From: Dictyoglomus turgidum DSM 6724
GTDB taxonomy: Bacteria; Dictyoglomota; Dictyoglomia; Dictyoglomales; Dictyoglomaceae
Direction of reading: 5' to 3'
DNA length: 64,000 bases
Assembly (NCBI RefSeq): GCF_000021645.1
Contig: NC_011661.1
Span: forward strand, 1,520,723-1,584,722
Shown: positions 1 through 9,103 of the stretch, piece by piece
Numbering within the stretch: position 1 is the stretch's first letter
Layout: each line of letters starts with the position of its first letter
The notes under the pieces: generated by a model
What the model was told of the DNA's origin: nothing
Seen by the model: only the letters and a program-made list of their open reading frames with translations
Databases searched by the model: none
Position numbers and translations under genes: made by a program

Positions 1-108
1 TTATTAGGGGGTAGGAAAGCACAACTTGTTGCTTACCAAACCTCAGGAGATATAACAAAAGATATTGATCAAGTAGTAGGATATGCTGGTATAATATTCC
101 CAAAATAA
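1..108 (+). CDS. C-terminal fragment of an unidentified protein
   Basis: An open frame runs from the first base to a TAA at 106-108 and encodes 35 residues ending in Ile-Ile-Phe-Pro-Lys. The beginning lies outside the window. It ends only four bases before the pth start, so it is probably the upstream member of the same operon. The fragment is too short to recognise; it does not look like ribosomal protein L25 or PRPP synthase, which often precede pth in Gram-positive bacteria. No function is proposed. Confidence 0.5.
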   Translation, partial: LLGGRKAQLVAYQTSGDITKDIDQVVGYAGIIFPK

Positions 109-112
109 AAAA

Positions 113-694
113 GTGGAAAGGTTAGGAATAATAGGACTCGGAAATCCAGGATACGAGTATGCTAACACCCGCCATAATGTGGGATTTATGGTAGTTGATT
201 ACTTGCAAAATTTTTATAAATTTCCATCCTACCAGAAAACAAATTTTAACTTGCTTACTTTTGGAAAAATATCAAATACTAAAGTCTACTTAGTAAAACC
301 TCAGACTTATATGAATCTAAGTGGTATAGGAGTCAAAGAGTTCATAGAGAAATTTGCTTTTGCTCCAGAAGAGCTCCTTGTGATTCACGATGATCTTGAT
401 CTTCCCATAGGAACTATAAGAATTAAATTTAATGGAAAAGATGGAGGACATAACGGAATAAAATCTATTATAAAAGAAATTAATACCTCTAATTTTTACA
501 GATTAAGGATAGGAATTGGAAAACCTCAAGATAAAAATCAAATCGTAGAATATGTATTAGGAAAATTTAATGAAGATGAACTTAAAACAATAGAAAAAAT
601 TTTACAAAGCTCACACCAAATAATAGAGACCATAATAAAAGAAGGATGGGATAAGGCACAAAACCTATATAATAGAAAATGTCTATTCTGTTAG
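113..694 (+). CDS. pth: peptidyl-tRNA hydrolase
   Basis: This enzyme releases tRNA from peptidyl-tRNA that drops off the ribosome. The 193-residue length is normal. The family signature is visible: Gly-Leu-Gly-Asn-Pro-Gly at 8-13 with catalytic-site Asn11, catalytic His21 in the TRHNVGF motif, and Asp94 in the HDDLDLP motif. A glycine-rich GGHNG segment lies near residue 112. The start is GTG at 113 with no clear Shine-Dalgarno sequence, which fits translational coupling to the gene ending at 108. Its 3' end overlaps mfd by 16 bases. The pth-mfd order is the same as in Bacillus and relatives. Confidence 0.96.
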   Translation: MERLGIIGLGNPGYEYANTRHNVGFMVVDYLQNFYKFPSYQKTNFNLLTFGKISNTKVYLVKPQTYMNLSGIGVKEFIEKFAFAPEELLVIHDDLDLPIGTIRIKFNGKDGGHNGIKSIIKEINTSNFYRLRIGIGKPQDKNQIVEYVLGKFNEDELKTIEKILQSSHQIIETIIKEGWDKAQNLYNRKCLFC

Positions 695-3600
695 AAAAGA
701 TCATAAAAAGTAGCGAATTCAATACTCTTGAGAAAGTAATTAACTCTAAAAATCGTCTCAAAATTTTCGGAATATACAAGGGTATTTATCCTCTATTTCT
801 TTTATACCTAAAAAGATATGAAAAACCCGTTTTATGGATAACCAATAACGAAGAAGATCTGAATATATGGGAAGATTTACAGGAAGATTTAGAAATAAGT
901 ATATTACCCTCTTATGTGCATCTTCCTTATGAGCGACCTTTAAGATCTCCTCAGATTCAAGGAAAAAGATTGAGAGCTATCTCAAATATAATTTACGATA
1001 AAAATTTTTCCATTATTGCTTCTTTAAAATCCTTAATTTATCCAATTATCCCCAAGGATGTCTTAAAAGAGAGAATCATAAAAATAAGAATCGGAGAAGA
1101 AATAGCTCGAGAAAAAATAGAAAAATACCTGGCAGAAAATTTTTATCAAAGATTACCTCAAGTAGAAAAAATTGGAGACTATAGCATAAGGGGTGGAATT
1201 CTAGATATATTCTCTCCTATATATGAGAATCCTATAAGAATAGAATTTTTTGGAGATGAGATTACTTCTATAAGATTTTTTAATTTGGAAGACAAAAGAT
1301 CTATAGAAACAACAAAAGAAGTATTTATAACTCCCATTTCAGAGCTTATTGCAAATAAAGATGAAGAGAAATACTTTTTAAAAAATAAAGAGCTTAAAAA
1401 GTATATCTTTTCATATCTTCCCCCAAATACCATCTTAATCTTTGAAAATTACGATGAAAGCCTTGCTCTAATCCAAAAATGGACGGAAAAAGGATTAGCA
1501 AATCTTGAAAAAAGAAGGACTAAAGAAAATCTTCCAGAAGATTTATATCTTACTAATTCTTTATTAGAAAGTTATACTTCCCATTACCAAGTATTAGATC
1601 TGAATAGTAAAGATGCAGACATTGCATTTTCCATATATTCACCTCCCTCTTACCAAGGTACCAATGAGTTTTTTGAAAAAAACATAAAATCCTTCGTTTA
1701 TGATGGATGGGAAGTATACATTTCATCGGAACATCAAGATATCGTAAGGACAAGGCTTAAGAATTTAAATGTGAAATACTTGGTTGGAGAAAAGATAAGA
1801 GAGGGTTTTTTATGGGAAAAGGAAAAAATTCTTGTAATTACTGATTATGAGATCTTTGGGAAAAAAAGGAAAAGAAAAGTTATAAGATATGAAAAAGGAC
1901 TAAAACCCAAGGACTTATACCTTTTAAAAGATGGCGATTATGTGGTTCATGTAAACTACGGTATAGGAATATTTAGAGGACTAAAAAAACTTAAAGTAGA
2001 CGAACTAGAAAAAGAATTTATATACATTGAATATGCTAACAATAGCTTTCTATATGTTCCATTAGAAGAAATGCATCTTATCCAAAGATATGTATCCTCC
2101 TCTCCCGACCCACCACAGATAAGTAGATTAGAATCTCGCCAATGGGAAGAAACAAAACGAAAAGTAAAAGAATCAGCGAAAGAGATCGCTGAAGAATTAC
2201 TAAAAATCTATGCTCAAAGGGAAATCACTAAGGGCTTTGCTTTTTCTCCTGATAGCCCACTTCAAGAAGAACTTGAAGCAAGCTTCCCTTATATAGAGAC
2301 AGAAGACCAAATAAAAGCTCTTAGAGAGATAAAAAAGGATATGGAATCTACAAAACCTATGGAAAGAGTGCTTATTGGAGATGTAGGTTTTGGCAAAACA
2401 GAGCTCGCCTTAAGGGCAAGTTTTAAGGCAGTGCTTGATGGAAAACAAGTAGCAATTCTTGTACCAACCACAATTCTTGCTTATCAACATTGGAAGGTAT
2501 TCAAAGAAAGGTTAGAAGTTTTTCCTGTAAATGTAGAAATCTTGAGCAGGTTAAAACCTAAATCGGAGCAAAAAAGAATAATAGAGAAGATAAGAAAGGG
2601 AGAAATAGACATAATAATTGGAACCCACAGAATTCTACAAAAAGATGTGGAATTTAAAGATTTGGGCCTAATAATTGTAGATGAAGAACATAGATTTGGA
2701 GTACTACAAAAAGAAGCCTTTAAAAAGAAATATCCCCATGTAGATATTCTTTATCTCTCAGCAACGCCTATTCCAAGAACTTTATCCATGGTTCTTTCTG
2801 GAATAAGACAATTTTCAGTACTTGAAACTCCACCTGAAAATCGCTTACCTATTCAAACCTTTGTAGTGGAATATAATCCTGAAATTATTCAAGAAGGAAT
2901 AAGGAGAGAATTAGAAAGAGGAGGACAGGTATATTATGTGTGTAATGACATAGAAAGATTAGAAAAAATAAGAGAAGAACTATCAAAACTCGTTCCAGAG
3001 GCAACTTATGCTATAGCCCATGGCAAAATGGACGATGAAAAATTAACAGAAGTTATGAGTAATTTTTATGATGGAAAAATAGACGTTCTGGTTGCCACTA
3101 CCATAATAGAATCAGGCATAGATGTCCCTAATGCAAATACACTGTTTGTGGAAAATGCAGAACATATGGGACTTGCTCAGCTATATCAACTTCGTGGAAG
3201 AATTGGAAGATCCTATAAACAAGCTTATGCCTATTTTTTGCATGCCCCTCTAAAGAAATTATCCCTTGAAAGTATAAAAAGACTTGAAGCTTTAAAAGAA
3301 TTCTCAAGCCTTGGATCTGGTTTGAGACTTGCCTTAAGAGATCTTGAAATAAGAGGTGCAGGAAAGATCCTTGGAAAAGAACAACACGGACATATAAACT
3401 CTGTTGGGTTTTATTTATATCTTCAACTCTTAGAAGAGGCAATCAATGAATTAAAAAGCAATAAAGAAGGAAGTGAAAAAAATAAAATAAATTGCCATAT
3501 TATACATCCATTTCCAGCAATTATACCCGAATACTATATAAGTCAAAGCAGTGATCGTATATACTACTATCAAAAGTTGGCTCATCTTGAAGATATTAAT

Positions 3601-3858
3601 GATATAGAAAAAATAAAAAAGGAAATGGAAGATATTTACGGACCTATTCCAGATTCTGTTGAGAATTTATGTCTTCTCTCTCAGATTAAATTTTTTGCTG
3701 AAAAAATAGGAATAGAAAAAATTGAAATATCTGAAAACCAGGTAAAACTAACATATTCAAAGGGTATTGAAAGAACCTTAAATTTACCTAAAGGGGATTA
3801 TAGAAAAAAAGCCCAATTTCTACTCCAATTTCTCAAAGATATCTCCAATATTAAGTAA
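679..3858 (+). CDS. mfd: transcription-repair coupling factor
   Basis: Mfd is a superfamily 2 DNA translocase that pushes stalled RNA polymerase off lesions and recruits UvrA. At 1059 residues it has the usual length. In order it has a UvrB-like N-terminal region (about 1-330), the RNA-polymerase interaction domain near 415-490, the helicase core with Walker A GDVGFGKTE near 567, the DEEH box near 668 and the TRG region near 850-900, and a C-terminal autoinhibitory domain. It starts with ATG inside the end of pth, so the two are translationally coupled. The name is secure from the domain order. Confidence 0.96.
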   Translation: MSILLEKIIKSSEFNTLEKVINSKNRLKIFGIYKGIYPLFLLYLKRYEKPVLWITNNEEDLNIWEDLQEDLEISILPSYVHLPYERPLRSPQIQGKRLRAISNIIYDKNFSIIASLKSLIYPIIPKDVLKERIIKIRIGEEIAREKIEKYLAENFYQRLPQVEKIGDYSIRGGILDIFSPIYENPIRIEFFGDEITSIRFFNLEDKRSIETTKEVFITPISELIANKDEEKYFLKNKELKKYIFSYLPPNTILIFENYDESLALIQKWTEKGLANLEKRRTKENLPEDLYLTNSLLESYTSHYQVLDLNSKDADIAFSIYSPPSYQGTNEFFEKNIKSFVYDGWEVYISSEHQDIVRTRLKNLNVKYLVGEKIREGFLWEKEKILVITDYEIFGKKRKRKVIRYEKGLKPKDLYLLKDGDYVVHVNYGIGIFRGLKKLKVDELEKEFIYIEYANNSFLYVPLEEMHLIQRYVSSSPDPPQISRLESRQWEETKRKVKESAKEIAEELLKIYAQREITKGFAFSPDSPLQEELEASFPYIETEDQIKALREIKKDMESTKPMERVLIGDVGFGKTELALRASFKAVLDGKQVAILVPTTILAYQHWKVFKERLEVFPVNVEILSRLKPKSEQKRIIEKIRKGEIDIIIGTHRILQKDVEFKDLGLIIVDEEHRFGVLQKEAFKKKYPHVDILYLSATPIPRTLSMVLSGIRQFSVLETPPENRLPIQTFVVEYNPEIIQEGIRRELERGGQVYYVCNDIERLEKIREELSKLVPEATYAIAHGKMDDEKLTEVMSNFYDGKIDVLVATTIIESGIDVPNANTLFVENAEHMGLAQLYQLRGRIGRSYKQAYAYFLHAPLKKLSLESIKRLEALKEFSSLGSGLRLALRDLEIRGAGKILGKEQHGHINSVGFYLYLQLLEEAINELKSNKEGSEKNKINCHIIHPFPAIIPEYYISQSSDRIYYYQKLAHLEDINDIEKIKKEMEDIYGPIPDSVENLCLLSQIKFFAEKIGIEKIEISENQVKLTYSKGIERTLNLPKGDYRKKAQFLLQFLKDISNIK

Positions 3859-3866
3859 AATTGTGT

Positions 3867-3872
3867 TATAAT
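3867..3872 (+). promoter_or_regulatory. possible -10 box for the isomerase gene
   Basis: A perfect TATAAT preceded by GTGT lies 54 bases before the ATG at 3921, just after the mfd stop. The hexamer 17 bases upstream (TCCAAT) is a poor -35. It may therefore be a weak or extended -10 promoter letting the downstream gene be expressed apart from pth-mfd. Confidence 0.4.
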
Positions 3873-3920
3873 CGCAATCAGGTTTTATTTCAAAAACTGT
3901 AAAACATGAGGTGAGATGAG

Positions 3921-4988
3921 ATGAAGAAACACAGTATTTTCAAGATTTTGTTCATTGTCTTTGTTGCAATCTTTATTCTTGGAGGAGCCTTTGTAGCTCT
4001 CGTGTATCATCAGATGAAGAATTACCCTGTATTAAAAATCAATGGTATGCCTGTGAGTAGACAAGAGTATAAAGACCGATTAAACTTTATGAAAACCCAA
4101 TACTCTATTATGTTCAACGTAGACTTTACCACTACCGAAGGACAAAAATTACTCCCCAAGGTAAAAGATGAGACCATCAAAGATCTTGCCCGTTGGAAAA
4201 TAGTACAAACAGAAGCAAAAAAAAGAGGAATTTCAATTTCAGAAAAAGAAGTTGACACACGATTAAAAGAAATAGAAAAAGAATTTCCAAGCGTCTTACA
4301 ATTTGAGATGACCCTTGCCCAATACGGTTATGATAGAAATACCTTCAAAGAAGAACTTAGAAAAAATCTTCTTATGAGAAAACTTATAGATGAGATTGGA
4401 AAAGATGAAAAAGTAACAGAAGACGAGATTAAAAAATATTATAATGAAAATATTAAGCTCTTTGAGCATCCTAAGGAATATAAGGTTTACTCCATACTTA
4501 TAAAAGATGAGAAAAGGGCAAAAGAGGTTTATAATGAGCTCACCTCTAATAAAATAACCTTTACCGATGCCGCCAAGAAATATTCTGAAGACACAACTAC
4601 AAAAGATAAGGGTGGAGAATTAGGATTTATAACCCAAGGGACTCTCCCAGAAGAGGTCGAAAAAATAACCTTCACTTTACCTCTCAACCAAATAAGCAAA
4701 CCCATAAAAACCAATGAAGGATATTACATAACAAAGGTCACCGAGGTAAAAGAAGCTTATACTACTCCATATTTCCAAGCCAAAGCAGAAATAGAAGATA
4801 AGCTACTTTATGACAAAAGGGCAAAGGTTTTCAATAAATGGCTTGAAGATCAGGTAAGCAAAGCAAAAATAGAAAGAGACTTTTCAGACAAGGATATATG
4901 GATGAGGATTTGGAGAAAACTTATTGAAATTCAACAGATCTTTTATAGAAAAGAGGCAAAGACACCACTACCAAAAACTGATGAATAA
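3921..4988 (+). CDS. membrane-anchored peptidyl-prolyl cis-trans isomerase (SurA/PrsA type)
   Basis: This is a folding helper for exported proteins. One N-terminal membrane segment (about residues 8-29) has no lipobox cysteine, so it is an uncleaved anchor or signal peptide rather than a PrsA-type lipoprotein. Residues about 35-175 form the helical SurA-N-like chaperone region. Residues about 180-275 match a parvulin domain, including the KYSEDTTTKDKGGELGF segment and a Gly-Tyr-Tyr strand near its end. It starts at an ATG behind a purine-rich GAGGTGAGATGAG. It is 355 residues and acts outside the cytoplasmic membrane. Whether it is closer to SurA or PrsA cannot be settled here. Confidence 0.88.
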   Translation: MKKHSIFKILFIVFVAIFILGGAFVALVYHQMKNYPVLKINGMPVSRQEYKDRLNFMKTQYSIMFNVDFTTTEGQKLLPKVKDETIKDLARWKIVQTEAKKRGISISEKEVDTRLKEIEKEFPSVLQFEMTLAQYGYDRNTFKEELRKNLLMRKLIDEIGKDEKVTEDEIKKYYNENIKLFEHPKEYKVYSILIKDEKRAKEVYNELTSNKITFTDAAKKYSEDTTTKDKGGELGFITQGTLPEEVEKITFTLPLNQISKPIKTNEGYYITKVTEVKEAYTTPYFQAKAEIEDKLLYDKRAKVFNKWLEDQVSKAKIERDFSDKDIWMRIWRKLIEIQQIFYRKEAKTPLPKTDE

Positions 4989-5063
4989 AAAATTTTTGCA
5001 ATTTCTCAAATAAGGTTTAGTCTTATTTTGTTGAGTTCATTTTTCAAAATATAGCATAGAGGC

Positions 5064-5091
5064 TTGCTTTTTATAAAGTAAGTGCTATAAT
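5064..5091 (+). promoter_or_regulatory. promoter for mazG-hup
   Basis: TTGCTT (5064-5069), a 16-base spacer and TATAAT (5086-5091) form a good sigma70-type promoter. It lies in the 144-base gap between the isomerase gene and mazG, about 40 bases before the mazG ATG. Confidence 0.7.
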
Positions 5092-5132
5092 TTTAGTGAA
5101 ATTCATATTTTTAAAGATAAAGAGAAAACCAT

Positions 5133-5909
5133 ATGGACGAAAAAGAAAAAATATGTAAAGAGTTTATAGATCTTTACTTAGTAGTAAAGAGAGTCAGGGA
5201 GGAATGCCCATGGGATCAAAAACAAACCTCCCAGACTCTTATTCCATATTTTCTTGAAGAATCTTATGAGCTTATAGATGCCTTGGAAAAAGACGATTCA
5301 GAGATGATAAAAGAAGAACTTGGGGATATTCTCTTGCATATTCTTATGCAAAGTATAATGGCAGAAGAAAAAAATAGATTTAATTTTGAAGAGGTATGTA
5401 AAAATTTAAAAATAAAGTTAATAACAAGACATCCTCATGTATTTGGAGAAATCAGGGTAGAAGGAGTAGAGGATGTTCTAACAAATTGGGAAAATATAAA
5501 GAGCAAAGAAAAAGAAGAAAAGGGAATTTTAAGTGGTATTCCTAAGAATATGCCAGCTCTTCTTACTGCTTTTAGAATACAGGAAAAAGCTTCTCATGTG
5601 GGGTTTGATTGGAAAAACAGCAAAGAGATATTACCAAAATTGTATGAGGAGATAAAAGAATTAGAAAAAGCAATTCAGGAAGATAACAAAGAAAAAGTAG
5701 AGGAAGAAATTGGAGATTTGTTGTTCACTGTAGTGAATATATCAAGGCATTTAGGAATTGATCCAGAATCTTCTCTAAGAAAAACTAATAATAAGTTTAC
5801 TGAAAGATTTAATTATATAGAAAGAAAAGTAAAAGAATCCGGAAAAGATTGGAAAGATTATAGTTTAGAAGAATTAGACGAACTTTGGGAGGCTTCGAAA
5901 ACTTTATAA
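5133..5909 (+). CDS. mazG: nucleoside triphosphate pyrophosphohydrolase MazG
   Basis: MazG hydrolyses (d)NTPs to NMPs and pyrophosphate, cleaning the nucleotide pool and, in some bacteria, lowering ppGpp. The 258-residue protein shows the two tandem MazG domains of the long form. Each has an acidic metal-binding helix pair: EESYELIDALE followed by EELGDILLHIL near 48-72, and EIKELEKAI followed by EEEIGDLLFTVVN near 172-200. It is preceded by its own promoter and followed 43 bases later by hup. The mfd-isomerase-mazG-HU neighbourhood resembles the Bacillus mfd-yabN region. Confidence 0.93.
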   Translation: MDEKEKICKEFIDLYLVVKRVREECPWDQKQTSQTLIPYFLEESYELIDALEKDDSEMIKEELGDILLHILMQSIMAEEKNRFNFEEVCKNLKIKLITRHPHVFGEIRVEGVEDVLTNWENIKSKEKEEKGILSGIPKNMPALLTAFRIQEKASHVGFDWKNSKEILPKLYEEIKELEKAIQEDNKEKVEEEIGDLLFTVVNISRHLGIDPESSLRKTNNKFTERFNYIERKVKESGKDWKDYSLEELDELWEASKTL

Positions 5910-5952
5910 AAGTTTTTATAAAAACCCATATCAGAAAGGGGGTGAATAAGAA

Positions 5953-6228
5953 ATGAAGAAAGCAGAATTTATCGCAAAAGTAGCAGAGAAAGCAAAAATC
6001 ACTAAGAAAGAAGCAACAAAAGTAGTAAACGCTGTATTAGAAACCATTACCGAAGCTCTCTCTAAGGGGGATACTGTTCAATTTGTAGGCTTTGGAACCT
6101 TCTCTGTAAGAAAGAGAGCTGCAAGAGAAGGGAGAAATCCACGTACACAGCAACCAATTAAGATTCCTGCTACAAAAGTTCCAGTATTCCGTCCAGGAAA
6201 AGAGCTTCGTGAAGCAGTAAAGAAGTAA
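5953..6228 (+). CDS. hup: HU-family DNA-binding protein
   Basis: This is a small, basic, dimeric nucleoid protein that bends DNA. The 91 residues include the family signature GFGTFSVRKRAAREGRNP and the beta-arm sequence PATKVPVFRPGK, which is the minor-groove arm. A strong ribosome binding site (GAAAGGGGGTGA) fits an abundant protein. A hairpin terminator follows ten bases after the stop codon. It is most likely co-transcribed with mazG. Confidence 0.97.
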   Translation: MKKAEFIAKVAEKAKITKKEATKVVNAVLETITEALSKGDTVQFVGFGTFSVRKRAAREGRNPRTQQPIKIPATKVPVFRPGKELREAVKK

Positions 6229-6237
6229 AAAACATCT

Positions 6238-6272
6238 CCGGGCTGGGGAATCCCAGCCCGGAAGCATTTTTT
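6238..6272 (+). terminator. intrinsic terminator after hup
   Basis: A perfect 10-bp GC-rich stem CCGGGCTGGG / CCCAGCCCGG (6238-6247 and 6252-6261) with a GAAT loop is followed by a run of six T at 6267-6272. It is the strongest terminator structure in the window and sits between hup and gcvT. Confidence 0.88.
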
Positions 6273-6286
6273 AAAGGAGTGGAAAA

Positions 6287-7357
6287 ATGGCAAAGAGGCT
6301 ATTTCTCGAAGATGAGCATTTAAAATATGGGGCAAAATTTTTTGAATTTGCGGGTTGGTGGATGCCTCTTGAGTACTCGGGCACCATTAATGAACACCTT
6401 ACTGTAAGAAAACACGTTGGAATTTTTGATATATCCCACATGGGAAGAATCCTCCTCAAAGGTCAAAAAGTAAAAAACTTTGTTCAATATGTTACTACTA
6501 ATGATGTGAATAATCTCTATCCTGGGAAAGCTCAATATTCTCTAATATTAAATTACGACGGAACCATTAAGGATGATATTATTGTTTATGAAATAAGTGA
6601 AGAGGAATTCTTGTTGGTAGTAAATGCAATAAATACTCAAAAAATTTTAGATTGGCTAAATTTAAATAATAAATTTGAAGTAAATATTTTAGATCTCACA
6701 AATACTACAACCCTATTAGCTATTCAGGGACCAGACTCAGAAAAAGTTCTTGAAGAATACTTCAACCTAAATCTTTCAAACATCAAATATTATCACTTTA
6801 AAAAGAATCATATGATTATTTCGAGAACAGGCTATACAGGCGAAGATGGATTTGAAATAGTCTCAGATCCTGAAATAGGGAGAAAAATATTCAGGGATTT
6901 GGTAGAAAAGAAAAAAGCTACTCCATGTGGTTTAGGCGCAAGGAATACTTTAAGAATAGAAATGGGATATGCCCTCTACGGTCACGAAATAGATGAAAAT
7001 ACGACACCTTGGGAAGCCAATTTAGGTTGGGTTGTAAAACTTAATAAAGGAGATTTTATAGGCAAAGACTCTTTGGTAGAGAGAAAAACAAAAAAAGAAA
7101 AGATCCTCAAAGGATTTGTCATGTTAGAAAATGGAATACCAAGAGATGGATACGAGGTGTATTTAGATAAAGAGAGAATCGGATACATTACAAGTGGAAC
7201 CTTTTCTCCCATGTTGAAAATGGGTATTGGTATGTTATATACTACCAAAGACATAAACCATGAGATACTTATTAAAATAAGAGAAAAATTTTATAAAGCC
7301 AAAATTGAAAAACCACCTTTTGTTAAAAATACTTCAATAAAGAAAGGAGAGAGATAA
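6287..7357 (+). CDS. gcvT: glycine cleavage system T protein, aminomethyltransferase
   Basis: GcvT moves the methylene group from the lipoyl arm of GcvH to tetrahydrofolate and releases ammonia. The length of 356 residues is normal. Recognisable segments are the N-terminal MGRILLKG region, the folate-site LLAIQGPDSEKVLEEYF, the SRTGYTGEDGFEI motif and the C-terminal IGYITSGTFSPML. It is the first gene of gcvT-gcvH-gcvPA-gcvPB, separated from gcvH by two bases. No promoter or glycine riboswitch is visible in the 58 bases before it; only the hup terminator is present. Confidence 0.96.
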   Translation: MAKRLFLEDEHLKYGAKFFEFAGWWMPLEYSGTINEHLTVRKHVGIFDISHMGRILLKGQKVKNFVQYVTTNDVNNLYPGKAQYSLILNYDGTIKDDIIVYEISEEEFLLVVNAINTQKILDWLNLNNKFEVNILDLTNTTTLLAIQGPDSEKVLEEYFNLNLSNIKYYHFKKNHMIISRTGYTGEDGFEIVSDPEIGRKIFRDLVEKKKATPCGLGARNTLRIEMGYALYGHEIDENTTPWEANLGWVVKLNKGDFIGKDSLVERKTKKEKILKGFVMLENGIPRDGYEVYLDKERIGYITSGTFSPMLKMGIGMLYTTKDINHEILIKIREKFYKAKIEKPPFVKNTSIKKGER

Positions 7358-7359
7358 AA

Positions 7360-7737
7360 ATGTATCCAGAAGATAGAAAGTATTCAAAAGATCATGAGTG
7401 GGCAAAAATAGAAGGTAATGTAGCAATTATTGGAATCACTTATCATGCTCAAGAGGAACTTGGAGACATTGTACATGTAGATCTTCCAGAAGTGGGGAAA
7501 GAGGTAAAACAAAATGAAGTTCTTGCAGTAATTGAATCAGTCAAATCTGCATCCGATGTTTACTCTCCTCTGTCTGGAAAAGTCATTGAAATCAATGAAA
7601 GTCTAAAAGGAAAACCAGAACTTATAAACGAGGATCCCTATAATGCAGGATGGCTTGTTAAATTAGAAGTCTCAGATCCAAAAGAATATGAGGGTTTACT
7701 TTCTGCAGAGGAGTATAAGAAACTTATTGGAGAATAA
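7360..7737 (+). CDS. gcvH: glycine cleavage system H protein
   Basis: GcvH is the lipoyl carrier that shuttles the aminomethyl group between the P, T and L proteins. The 125-residue sequence has the lipoyl-attachment segment ESVKSASDVYSP, with Lys62 as the modified residue, and the usual tail with NAGWLVKLE. It sits between gcvT and gcvPA with almost no spacing. The modification it needs may be supplied by the two radical SAM genes at the end of the same operon. Confidence 0.97.
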   Translation: MYPEDRKYSKDHEWAKIEGNVAIIGITYHAQEELGDIVHVDLPEVGKEVKQNEVLAVIESVKSASDVYSPLSGKVIEINESLKGKPELINEDPYNAGWLVKLEVSDPKEYEGLLSAEEYKKLIGE

Positions 7738-7741
7738 TTAA

Positions 7742-9103
7742 ATGGCGTATTTTCCTCACACCCCTCAAGAAATTAGGGAGATGCTGAATACCATAGGAGT
7801 AGACTCCATAGAGGAGCTATTTTCAGAGATTCCTGAAGAAATAAGGCAAAAAGCAAAAGAAAATTTTAAGCTTTCAGCGTCTCCCTCAGAAATTGATCTT
7901 TTAGAAGAAATAAAACAGATATCAAAGAAAAATATAGGGAAAGACTATATTTCTTTTCTTGGTGGTGGAGCATATAGACATTATATTCCATCTTTTGTAA
8001 AATTAGTAAGCCTATTTCCTACATTTTACACTTCTTATACCCCATATCAACCTGAAATAAGTCAAGGAGTACTTCAATCTATTTTTGAATATCAAAGTCT
8101 TATTTGTGATCTTACAGGTATGGAGGTAGCAAATGCATCTTTATATGAGGCAGGGTCAGGAATAGCAGAAGCAGCCCTTATGTCTGTTAGGATCACAGGC
8201 AAAAAAGAGGTTATTGTCTCCTCTGGGTTAAATCCCGAATATATCTCAGTACTTAAAACCTACCTCCAAGTCCAGAACATTGACTTAAAAATTTTACCTT
8301 TAGATGAAAATGGCGAAACCGATATTACTGCTCTTGAAAGGACCATATCCCCCAGCACTTCTGGGGTTATATTACAGAATCCTAATTTTTTTGGAGTTAT
8401 AGAAACAAAACTCAAAGAGATGGAAACTCTAATTCACAAGAACAATGCATTATTCATTCTCTCTATATATCCCATCTCCCTTGGTATCCTCAAACCTCCT
8501 TCTGAATATAATGTAGACATTGTGGTAGGAGAAGGACAATCCTTGGGAATTCCATTGGGATTTGGGGGGCCTTATTTAGGAATTCTCGCTACAAAAAAAG
8601 AATTCATAAGACAAATTCCAGGAAGAATCGTTGGAGAAACCATAGACCTTGAGGGAGAAAGAGGCTTTGTAAACACTTTACAAACTCGTGAGCAACACAT
8701 AAGAAGAGCAAAAGCCACATCTAACATATGTACCAATGAGGCATTATCCGCTATATCTGCTGCTGTATACATGGCTCTTCTGGGTAAGAAGGGGATTAAA
8801 AAGATTGCAGAAGTATGTTTTTCAAGAGCTCACTACTTAAAGGATAGACTTCAAAAAAAATTAGGAATAGATTTTATATATCCTAATTCCTACTTTTTTA
8901 ATGAGTTTGTGATTAAAACTCCTGAAAACAGTAAGGTTTTTCTTAAAAAATTAGAAGAAAGGAAGATTCTTGGAGGAATTCCTCTTTCTAAATTCTATAA
9001 AGAAAGAGAAAAAGAAATTCTTATAGCTGTGACAGAAAGAAATTCTATAGAAGAGATTGATTATTATGTAAAATCCCTTAAGGAGGTTCTTAAAAAAGAT
9101 TGA
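7742..9103 (+). CDS. gcvPA: glycine dehydrogenase (decarboxylating) subunit 1
   Basis: This is the alpha subunit of the split P protein, which with GcvPB decarboxylates glycine using pyridoxal phosphate. It is 453 residues, the normal size for the two-subunit form of Gram-positive and thermophilic bacteria. Typical segments include [26 protein letters not shown]-like RFQ region [18 protein letters not shown] (18 residues) and the substrate-channel region near 290-320. It lacks the PLP lysine, as expected for this subunit. It starts at ATG behind TTGGAGAA and overlaps gcvPB by four bases. Confidence 0.95.
   Translation: MAYFPHTPQEIREMLNTIGVDSIEELFSEIPEEIRQKAKENFKLSASPSEIDLLEEIKQISKKNIGKDYISFLGGGAYRHYIPSFVKLVSLFPTFYTSYTPYQPEISQGVLQSIFEYQSLICDLTGMEVANASLYEAGSGIAEAALMSVRITGKKEVIVSSGLNPEYISVLKTYLQVQNIDLKILPLDENGETDITALERTISPSTSGVILQNPNFFGVIETKLKEMETLIHKNNALFILSIYPISLGILKPPSEYNVDIVVGEGQSLGIPLGFGGPYLGILATKKEFIRQIPGRIVGETIDLEGERGFVNTLQTREQHIRRAKATSNICTNEALSAISAAVYMALLGKKGIKKIAEVCFSRAHYLKDRLQKKLGIDFIYPNSYFFNEFVIKTPENSKVFLKKLEERKILGGIPLSKFYKEREKEILIAVTERNSIEEIDYYVKSLKEVLKKD

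Noticed and set aside
6229-6286. Possible glycine riboswitch before gcvT
   Set aside because: The 58-base gap is too short, and its only structure is a terminator hairpin.
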